The position numbers and the translations under genes were made by a program. The notes under the pieces are model-generated. The model was not told the DNA's origin and made no database searches. It saw nothing but the letters and a program-made list of their open reading frames with translations. A DNA stretch of 64,000 nucleotides from Strobilurus pachycystidiatus (taxonomy: Eukaryota; Basidiomycota; Agaricomycetes; Agaricales; Physalacriaceae): assembly GCA_019915135.1 (NCBI GenBank), contig JAHLMK010000002.1, forward strand, positions 2,604,001 through 2,668,000, in the 5' to 3' direction. Shown in pieces: positions 56,737 through 64,000 of this stretch. Each line of letters opens with the position of its first letter. Positions within the stretch are counted from its first letter, which is position 1.

Positions 56737-58195
56737 TCACTCCTTCGCTTTCTTCGCCTTCTTCAACTTCTTCTTAAGCTTGTCGATCTCTTCTTTTGCC
56801 TTCGTCAACTCTTCAGCCGCCTTGTCCAATTCGACATCCTTCTTGGATTTGTGCTTGAAGTAATCGTAGCGGCGCTTGGGCGGTGAACAAGTGTACCTTT
56901 TGACCCGGCAACGGTCGCAAGATACACAAGTCTTTGTCTTGACGGTATCTGGGTGGTCCCGCTGATTCAGCATATACTCCCAGGTACACTCTTGCCCTCG
57001 CTGCTCGCAGGTGAGACACTTGCGATCCACGTTGATCTTCTTCTGCATCGCCTTGTTGTCCAACACTTTGCCGTGCTTGTCCGCTTTGGACGGGCGGCTA
57101 GTGGAGGATTTCGGCTTCGAATTGGTCTTCGGTTTCTTGGGCTCTGGCGCTTCCTCTTCCTCCTCCACTGGGGTCGCGGCACGTTTTCGCTTTCGAATTC
57201 GTTTAGGCGCTGGCTGAGGGGAATGGGAAAGGGCCTTGGGCGTTGGCAGGGAATTCGAAGGCGAATTTCCTGGTTCGGGTTCCAACGCTTGCTTGGAGGT
57301 GGAAGCTATTGGGGTGCGCTGGATAGGGCATAAGAAAATCTAGTTCAAATTGAAGATATTCAAAGTCGATTTTCTTACCGGTGTCTCAGCTCTAGCTGGC
57401 TTCCCTTTTTCTTTCTCCATCCTTGCCTTCGCTTCGGCAGACTTCAACGGCGTGGGTCGAGGTCTAGGCTTGGGCGTGGAAAGGGGTGTGGAGGATTTCG
57501 GGGTCGAGTTTCTGGTTGTCAACTCCGACTCTTGATCTTTGCTGTCCGTCTCTGAGGCGGACTCGTCGTCTTCATCGTCAAAGAAAATCTTATCTTTGTT
57601 AAGTAAGGAATTCGCGTTCGAATTTCTTTACTTACCTCTTCATTGAACACTGTAGGCCGTTCCAGAGGCCACTCTTTTTCTTCTGCGATTTCTCGCATCT
57701 GTTTCAAAACAAGTTGCGGCTAGAAGGTTTTATTAGCTTTGGTCCGAATCTTGTCTATTCTTGAATCTTTACCGAGCTCAGCAAAACCTCGTATTCTTGA
57801 ACCATCCACTCAATGTCGATTTCATCTTCCCGCTCCGGTTCTCCTTGTGCAAGCGTCCAAACGAACCATAGCACGTAGGCTTCGAAAAGCAGGGCATCGA
57901 CCTTTTCGATCTCGAATTCCAGTTGGAAGTCGAGCGGATTGATGGTGCTAGCATATCGAGCCGCGAATTCGTAGAAATGGTGTTTGGGCGCTAGCTTGCG
58001 CAACGAATCCGGGAAGTACCACAACTGAGCTGCAGTGGCTTGTGTGGAGAAGACGGGGACATAAATGAGGGGGTCCACATGTTTCCGGCCCAAAAACAAG
58101 AAGTTGTGGCCCTTCGTAATGTTGACTCCGCCAACCCTAAGCTGTCCCTTGTTTTGAGTCTGGTCCATAGCGGCTACGATGTCTTTCATGGGCAT
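56737..58195 (-). CDS. Cysteine-cluster / coiled-coil protein C
   Basis: Four exons, complement(join(56737..57318,57379..57588,57636..57719,57773..58195)), 432 aa. The N-terminal domain (residues 1-140: GGVNITKGHNFLFLGRKHVD, LDFQLEFEIEKVDALLFEAY) is followed by an acidic, Ser/Thr/Pro-rich linker, a basic Lys-rich region (KRIRKRKRA), a cysteine cluster (CLTCEQRGQECTW...CVSCDRCRVKRYTC) and a C-terminal coiled coil of Glu/Lys/Leu heptads. The Cys spacing resembles a fungal zinc-cluster or zinc-ribbon pair but is not the standard Zn2Cys6. DNA or RNA binding is inferred. Gene D (59433-61633) is a paralogue with the same order of parts. Confidence 0.7.
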
Positions 58196-58338
58196 GGTGG
58201 TGGAAAGAAATTCGAGGTTGAAAAGGTGGCAATCGAAATCGAGGGTCGTAGTGCGAGTGGTAGGCGTCGTGGGGGGGGGAAAAAGAGTTTTTCAGACTCG
58301 AAGACCCAGCTTTTATACGACACCGATTATCGCTTTCC

Positions 58339-58377
58339 GAGTACCCGACGGTGACAACTTCTTCTGACTCGAATTTC
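58339..58377 (-). promoter_or_regulatory. Shared upstream box of genes C and D (C copy)
   Basis: The plus-strand sequence GAGTACCCGACGGTGACAAC followed by TTCTTCTGACTCGAATTTC matches the box at 61753-61790 in most positions. It lies 144-182 bases upstream of the gene C start. Confidence 0.55.
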
Positions 58378-59432
58378 TAAGTCCGACGTGCGCAGTTGCA
58401 CACGTTTATGGATCAGCGCCTTCGAACGATCTAGATTGTTTCCCATTTAGGTCATAGATCTCATCTCCAGCGCTTCCTGACCCTTCTTAAGCACTTGATT
58501 TTGCCCTTTTATTTCTAGGCTGATTATCTTGATATTCGAACTTGAATATCTCTTCTTTATCTTGGTATATTTCTCTGGTGATAGCTGAGAAAATTGAGTA
58601 TGATTTTCTTCAGTTCTCTAATCTTACAGCGTATTTTGCCAGTTTCATAGTGCTTTACTAGGCTCTGAAGCTTTTCTTTACTATGACAATTATGTTTCTT
58701 ACTTGTCCAAATGTACCCAGGTCAAATCAAACTCGAATTGGCCCCCATCGATTTTAAACTTTCCTTACCCTATTAGACCGGCAGTAAGGAATAGACCGTT
58801 TTTCACTTTGAAAAGTGATTCTGGTAGATATCGATGCCAGGATTCCAAATCTGAAGTCTGATCGTCGATTGGATCATTTTCCGCGCCAGAAAAGGCAAAA
58901 TACTCCGTTTGGCCTCAAATTGACCGATTGGCTCCGTCTCACTTCCTAGATCATTATAGGAGGACTTCGGAGTGTTGGGAGCTTCAAATGAAACAGTCCG
59001 TATCTTGGCAGGAAACCTTCTATGGGCCTTTTAAGGTTACTTCTTTAATATCTCTGCGTACGGCGCTCCCCAGGCTTCGTGCAAAAAAACTGAGGGGCTT
59101 ATTTTTGATTTCGAACAACTTTCTAACTAAGCGCAAGTCAAACCGACCACACAATAAAGCGTTACAGTATTTCTTGATTTTTGACTTCGTTTGTACTCGT
59201 TTTTCGAAATTTCTTCGATTTTCTATCTTTTCATAGCTATTCGAACCTTTCTTTCTTATAGTGCTAAGCAAACCGCGAACGTTTTTGTTTTTGGCTTATT
59301 CGAGGCTTACTGCACCCTAAGTCTGTCTAGTTCAAGAAAATCGTATATGAATTTCAACTAGAGGTAAGAAAAAGTTCAAGTCCCAATAGTAAGTCAAAGT
59401 AATTCGACTGGTAAGGTCAAATCGAATTCGAT
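58378..59432. other. AT-rich intergenic stretch
   Basis: About 1 kb between the two minus-strand genes C and D. No splice-consistent frame. It contains the C upstream region and several AATTCGA-type palindromes (for example near 58531 and 58726). Confidence 0.45.
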
Positions 59433-61633
59433 TTACTCTCTTGCTCTCTTCTTCTTATCCTTAGCCAACTTCTTTTCTAACTTCTTCTTGGCCTCTTTCT
59501 CCTTCTGCAGCTCTTCTTCCAAATCCTTGATGCGTCTTTCAGCATCCCTCAGCTCGGTACCCTTGCTTTCCAACGTATCCTTCATCTTTTCGAAGGCGGG
59601 TATCTTCTTGGCTTGGTGATAGAAGAAACCACCATCGACATCGGGTGGTTGGCACATTACTCGACGGTCATGGCAAGTGTCGCAAGAAATTCGAATCTTG
59701 ACTTTGGCCGCCTGGGGTTCTCAAAGTTGCTCGTTAACCGCAACCCAAGTACATTCCCTGTGACCCTTCAAGCAATTCGAGCACGAATTGAGGGTGTCAA
59801 TCCGTTCTTGAACCTCCTTGTTGGTGTACACTGCTCCAGTACTGTCGATCTTCGTGGCCTTGGGTTCATTCACCTTCGATTTCTTTGGACTCTTCTTCTT
59901 GGGTGGATCCTGAGGTCGATGGGAGTCGTCGTCAGTCTCCATACCCAACACTGGTCCCAAGTCAAGCTTCGCAGGGATTTGGACTCTGGATGATGAGGCT
60001 ACTGGTGGAGGTGTTGGAGGACGCGCGGGCGGAACAGTTTTCGAGCTCGATTTGCTCTTGTACTGTCGCTTGGCCTTCTTTGGTGGTGGCGGCCCACGGT
60101 CTTCTTCCTCTTCTTCTAACGTTCTGGGTTCAGTAATGAACGACAGTTCGTTATATTTCTTCAAGTGTAAGTTAGTTTATAGAAATCCGAAATCGAATTT
60201 CTACTTACTCTCTTCTTGGTCTTTTCCAACTTGCTCTTGCTAGCGTTGGCTTTCTTTGTGGTCTTCTAAATCGACCAATTAAATCTAGCTCGAATGGAAC
60301 TTCGAATTCGATTTGCTTACCTCTTTCATCTCCCTTGTTGGAGCTTCTACCATTGCCTTCGCCTGGTCCTTTTGCAAGGTTTTGGGCACGGGCGCAGGTT
60401 CTTCTCTTTTTCGCATCTTCGGGACTTTATACATTTCTCTCCGGTACGAGATTGATTCAATTACCAGGTGCCAATCCTGGTCTTCGGGTCGACGTGTGAA
60501 AGGTTCTATGTTAAGATCCTGTCTTGCGTCGAAGTCGAAGAACTCTCTAAGTCCCGAGGTTGTCGGTTCTCTGTTGAACATCTTCTTCAGACCTTCGGAT
60601 ATCGCCTTGTCCAGCACGTAGTAAAACGAATTTTCGATTTCAATTTTCTCGAATGTTACCGCCTGCTGTAGCGATGTCCAAAAGAATACGTCGAAGTGGT
60701 TATGCGGGGGGATCTGCTGGTTGAAGTGCTCCATGGCTACTTCGTAAATCTGCCGCTTTCCAAGCACAATGTCCCCACACACGTCATGTGAAGGTCGAAT
60801 GCGGTACTTGCTGGGAAGATTTGTATTGCCGAAGTACAGGAACTTCGTTGGCGGTGTTTCGACGGCGGGGATAGGTCGATTGGAACCCTTCCCTTTCTCC
60901 AAGGCACCATTGACAGCTTTGGCCATCAACAAATCTAGACCGGCTAGGCGCCACCAACGGCTATTCGGGTCTGCTTTCTGGAATGCCGGGTCGACTATCA
61001 CTGCCGTTACTAGGTAACACCAAGACTTAGCCACATGTAGATCGCGGTTATCGATACCTTTTTGAATAAGGATTTTCTTGATCTTCTCCATGTTGCCTCG
61101 TATGAATTCCTGTCGTTCTAGTAGACTTAGGTTGAGTTTCCACCGATAGTCGACTTGGCTCGAGAACGCATAGGCATGAAGCTCTCCATTGTTCTTTGGG
61201 TTGGTCCAGAACTTTTCGATTGGCATTAGAGCCATAAGCGGGGTCTTAGTTCGAGATGTTAACTAAGTAGAAAATCGAGCTTCGATTTTCTCCCTACCTC
61301 GTTTTCATTCGAACTGTCCCTCGTCTCTGGTTCCATCGCTGCGTCAACTGTCTATTGTCACAGTGATTAGCCTGATGAAAAGTCATGCTCGAATTTCTTA
61401 CTCGAGCCTTTTCTTTTCCTTTTCTCGATTCGTTGCGCTGACCAGCTGGTTGCGACTAAAATCGAGTCAAGTCTTGTTCGTATCTTCTCGATTTGACTTA
61501 CTTCTTCAACGCTCAATCTTCCCATCCGTTTGCCCAGATCCTTTATTCTTTCAGCTCTACCTTGCCCACTAGACTGTGTAGGAATAGTTCGCTGCGAATC
61601 ATAGGTCGGCGTGGATGCAGTAGGTTGAGGCAT
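59433..61633 (-). pseudogene. Cysteine-cluster / coiled-coil protein D with an in-frame TGA
   Basis: Six exons, complement(join(59433..60158,60209..60265,60321..61244,61298..61351,61402..61455,61502..61633)), 648 codons; introns of 46-55 nt, all phase 0. Content: a basic leader, a ~300-residue domain (ALMPIEKFWTNPKNNGELHA, VAKSWCYLVTAVIVDPAFQK, PTKFLYFGNTNLPSKYRI, FEKIEIENSFYYVLDKAI), a Lys/Pro linker, Cys pairs (CSNCLKGHRECTW, then CDTCHDRRVMC) and a coiled-coil tail. One in-frame TGA (reading 59723-59721) falls between the two Cys pairs, where gene C has Arg in QRDHPD; a CGA-to-TGA change would explain it. The rest of the frame is intact to the stop at 59433. Paralogue of gene C. Confidence 0.65.
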
Positions 61634-61752
61634 TGAGGAAAAGCGAGTTCGAAGTGGTGCAAGCTAACCCGGGTAATCGTAAATATGGGGACGGAAAGGA
61701 AGCAAATCGAGCTCGGTGTCCTCTCCTATATACCCCTCTGAACGATAAATCC

Positions 61753-61790
61753 GAGCACCCGACGAGCACAACTTCTTATGAGTCGATTTT
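61753..61790 (-). promoter_or_regulatory. Shared upstream box of genes C and D (D copy)
   Basis: GAGCACCCGACGAGCACAAC followed by TTCTTATGAGTCGATTTTC, matching 58339-58377. It lies 120-157 bases upstream of the gene D start, a similar distance to that in C. Confidence 0.55.
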
Positions 61791-62271
61791 CGACTCCGAT
61801 TTTTCTTTTACTCTGGAAAACGCTGATCTTTGCTGTGCGCCCTGCGCCAACGTTCCTGAATCTTTCCCAATTTGGTAATCAGGTCCGCCACGCACGTTTG
61901 TCTTCGCGCTTCTTACTTACTCTGGTACCAGTATCGGTTCCTAAGCCGATCTGAGGTCCAGATTTATTCATTTTGGGGTTTTTGGCGCATCAGATCTAGT
62001 AGATCCGAAAAATTTATTGTAATTTTCCTGTTTAATACACCATATATATCCCCTCTATTTTCTTTTGATGGTGTCCGCACCATCTAGTCTTACTCTTTAA
62101 TCAACTTTCACCAAATCAACTTCGATTTGGTCGTCTGATTACCTCTCGAATTCAACATGAATTTAATCTATGTTGATTTTCTTTCTTATCTGGGACCCAC
62201 AAACGTCCATATACCACTTTTTGTTTTTCTTCACAATTCCATGGGACTCTGTGGCTTTATGATCTTCCACC

Positions 62272-62343
62272 GGCCATATTGTGTAGTGGTAACACATCTA
62301 TCTATTGTGATAGATTTCAGTTGGTTCGAATCCACTTATGTCC
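62272..62343 (+). tRNA. tRNA-like sequence 1
   Basis: 72 bases with a clean D stem (GTGT with ACAC), an A box (TTGTGTAGTGG) and a B box (GGTTCGAATCC). The acceptor has one mismatch, the T stem has one, and the anticodon stem closes an 8-base loop (CTATTGTG), so it is probably not a functional tRNA. Identity not assigned. Confidence 0.5.
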
Positions 62344-62477
62344 CTATAAATTGACTGTGTCTTCGCCTTTTTAATCGTAATTCAGCACCACCTATTCGAG
62401 TTCGAATATCTTCAGGACCTTATGATTTCATGTAATATCTGGAGCATTGTGGTCTCGGACATTTCATAAATTCTTAA

Positions 62478-62566
62478 GGCATCATGGTGTAATGGTAACA
62501 TCCTCCTCGATTATTCCGGGCTTCAGTGTTGCCAGGAGGGATCTTGGTTCAAATCCAAGTGACGCC
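62478..62566 (+). tRNA. tRNA-like sequence 2, with intron-like loop
   Basis: 89 bases: A box ATGGTGTAATGG, B box GGTTCAAATCC, T stem CTTGG/CCAAG perfect, and an anticodon stem with about 24-27 bases between its arms, consistent with a tRNA intron. The acceptor has one A-C mismatch. Anticodon not assignable with confidence. Confidence 0.5.
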
Positions 62567-62654
62567 ACTTTAGTTTGCGGCTTCGGCATCTGATCTTTTT
62601 CTTTTTCGACGGAATTTTGGCTCAGGGGATTCACCAACCCTTCTTGTACTTTAA

Positions 62655-62733
62655 GGTCATATGGTGTAATGGTCGCATCACCCTATTCTCTTAGAATTCT
62701 AGGGGGGACTTGGGTTCGATTCCCAATATGACC
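62655..62733 (+). tRNA. tRNA-like sequence 3, possible tRNA-Glu(CTC) with intron
   Basis: 79 bases: perfect 7-bp acceptor stem (GGTCATA/TATGACC), perfect T stem (TTGGG/CCCAA), and anticodon stem CCCTA/TAGGG closing 14 bases, which fits a 7-base loop beginning TTCTC plus a 7-base intron. T33 would then precede anticodon CTC. One extra base between the D and anticodon stems is unusual. The best tRNA candidate of the window. Confidence 0.55.
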
Positions 62734-62902
62734 ATTGGGCCCCCGACTTAAAGTCGTCTTTTTATCTTAGTAGCATATGGTACCACTGTTTGTAGAGTTA
62801 TTCGATCTCGAATTGATTTTCATATTCGAGCTCAAATTTCTCAAGCACTGACCAATTACACTACTCTTGACTTCTTAGCAATATCGAATTCGAATTGCTT
62901 TC

Positions 62903-64000
62903 TTAATCTTTTCTACCCATCTTTGACAAGTCCTCTACTATTTTCTTAGCGCCTTCCTTGATTCTCTTAAGTGCTTCAAAGAATTTATGTCCCAAGAAAA
63001 TAGGTTCTTTTCTTGAGTAGAACGGTATGACCCTAAATTGAGCGATTTTGTCTTTCAATACAGTGCCATCTAGTTCGCACAAGATGTAATTATTTGCAGT
63101 AGTTCTTGCCACTACAGCATATGGTCCCATGAACCTTTCTTTGAACTTTGCGTTCATTTCCTTCTCAATTCTAGTGTTTCTTACCAATACCAAATTTCCA
63201 GTATCGAATTGATAACGAGGAATGCTATTGACAAAATCATCCATGAATTTCGAAGCTGCTTTCTTCTTGTTGAGGGTAACTCGCTTCTTCATTTCTTTTA
63301 CATCTTCCTTGTGCTTGATGAGCTGTTTTGCTCGATAAGCTAGTAAATCGGATGTCGATACGATTTTATCTGGTGTATCCACTAACCAAGTTACTTCTTC
63401 CAAATCTAAGGGTAGAATGGGATCGCAACCTGTTACAGCGTAAAAGGGGGAAGTTCCTATGGATCTTTTGACTGTGATTCTTTCAGCCCAAAGAATTTCA
63501 TGGAGGAATTGCGGCCATTGTTCAGGATTGCCTTTGCAAACTTTGAATAGTGACTGTCTGATATCCCAATGTCCTCTTTCTACTTTTCCGTTAGCCGTCT
63601 TATTGTACGGCGTAATTGCAATACCCTTTATACCATACTTGTCTTCAATATAACGTATAGCCTTTAGGATCGCTGGACCATTATCGGTTACGATTTCCTT
63701 AAGACAACCCCATCTGCATAGTATGTCTTCAAATATCCATTCACCTAGCGTTTCTGAGTTTTCTACCTTCAACGCTCGAGCTTCTGGCCATCCAGTGAGT
63801 CCACACCTTGCAACGGTTACTGCGTTATAGTCTTTGTATTTATCAACCTTTGAGGAATTCGAACCCGATTTTGGCATTTGAAACGTGTCAATATAGGCTC
63901 GCTCGAATATACCAGGTGTTGAAGTAATCACAGGTTCAGTCCTTATAAGGGTCTTTTGTCTCTTCTGGCATAGTATGCAAGTCTTCGTGTACCATTTGAT
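62903..64000 (-). CDS. Ty3/Gypsy-type integrase, partial (runs off the window)
   Basis: The frame is open from 64000 down to a stop at 62903; the start lies beyond the right edge. At the edge it shows the last cysteines of the integrase zinc finger (CILCQKRQK), then the core with D in AYIDTFQMP, D in VTDNGPA and E in KVERGHWD, followed by the GPYAVVARTTANNYILCELD C-terminal barrel-like region and a basic tail. No chromodomain is visible. It differs clearly from the 30-37 kb element, so it represents a second retroelement lineage. Intact as far as seen. The 3' LTR, if present, should lie left of 62903 but was not identified. Confidence 0.85.
   Translation of the reverse strand: MKWYTKTCILCQKRQKTLIRTEPVITSTPGIFERAYIDTFQMPKSGSNSSKVDKYKDYNAVTVARCGLTGWPEARALKVENSETLGEWIFEDILCRWGCLKEIVTDNGPAILKAIRYIEDKYGIKGIAITPYNKTANGKVERGHWDIRQSLFKVCKGNPEQWPQFLHEILWAERITVKRSIGTSPFYAVTGCDPILPLDLEEVTWLVDTPDKIVSTSDLLAYRAKQLIKHKEDVKEMKKRVTLNKKKAASKFMDDFVNSIPRYQFDTGNLVLVRNTRIEKEMNAKFKERFMGPYAVVARTTANNYILCELDGTVLKDKIAQFRVIPFYSRKEPIFLGHKFFEALKRIKEGAKKIVEDLSKMGRKD

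Larger units (their letters stand above)
51931..63870. repeat. Dispersed AATTCGA/TCGAATT palindromic motif
   Basis: Imperfect palindromes with a TTCGA or TCGAA core flanked by A and T runs recur across this segment, in introns (for example 56229-56247, 60289-60315, 61269-61290), just after stop codons (56720-56736, 59420-59432, 62880-62900) and between genes. They are rare in the first 50 kb. Confidence 0.75.

Noticed and set aside
59716..59742. A 27-nt intron that would remove the TGA of gene D
   Set aside because: GTTAAC...CCCAG is too short and has a poor donor.
1..64000. CRISPR arrays, operons, ribosome-binding sites
   Set aside because: The sequence is eukaryotic; no direct-repeat/spacer array is present.

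Overview
The window looks like the nuclear genome of an agaricomycete (mushroom-type) basidiomycete. Evidence: almost every gene is split by spliceosomal introns of about 45-60 nt (GTRNGT...YAG); KDZ transposases with CxC2 cysteine clusters, DUF6535 membrane proteins, F-box-like and MYND proteins, and a Ty3/Gypsy chromovirus are all present. There are no operons, CRISPR arrays or rRNA genes. Most gene models here were spliced by eye from overlapping reading frames and checked by exon arithmetic, so exon ends are predictions.

Layout. (1) 0-12.5 kb is a fairly ordinary chromosomal segment: a conserved secreted protein, a MYND-finger protein, the tail-anchored protein insertion factor GET4, an unknown protein, a DUF6535 membrane protein and an F-box-like protein. 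(2) 12.5-15.7 kb is gene-poor, with two minisatellites, one unknown multi-exon gene and a cluster of CGATA(A/G)(C/T)TATCG palindromes. (3) 15.7-50.6 kb is an accessory island bounded by two intact KDZ transposase genes that point outward (minus strand at 15.7-19.8 kb, plus strand at 47.0-50.6 kb). Between them lie about twelve genes of unrecognised or barely recognised families, and several families occur as pairs: a basic N-terminal family (23.5 and 43.4 kb), a large Ser/Asp/Glu-rich family (26.7 and 39.4 kb), two genes with viroplasmin-like RNase H1 N-terminal domains (24.3 and 25.5 kb) and possibly a third pair (41.9 and 45.9 kb). A young 6.8 kb Ty3/Gypsy element (30579-37390; 474-bp LTRs differing at two positions, TTGGC target duplication) has landed in the island and split a small minus-strand reading frame.

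(4) 50.6-64 kb is visibly more AT-rich. It holds a 274-bp CACT-ended MITE, four genes A-D (A and B on plus, C and D on minus; C and D are paralogues with cysteine clusters and coiled-coil tails), a cluster of tRNA-like sequences, and the 3' end of a second Ty3/Gypsy-type polyprotein running off the right edge. Fourteen of the sixteen introns I place in A-D carry the same AATTCGA/TCGAATT palindromic core soon after the donor site, and the same motif follows directly after several stop codons. B and D each have a single in-frame TGA in otherwise uninterrupted frames.

How it fits together: the left end is housekeeping and lineage-specific genes; the middle looks like a KDZ-associated gene island with captive, duplicated families; the right end looks like a second repeat-type compartment whose genes share promoter and intron sequence. 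The assignment of island genes to KDZ elements is inference from position and pairing only.
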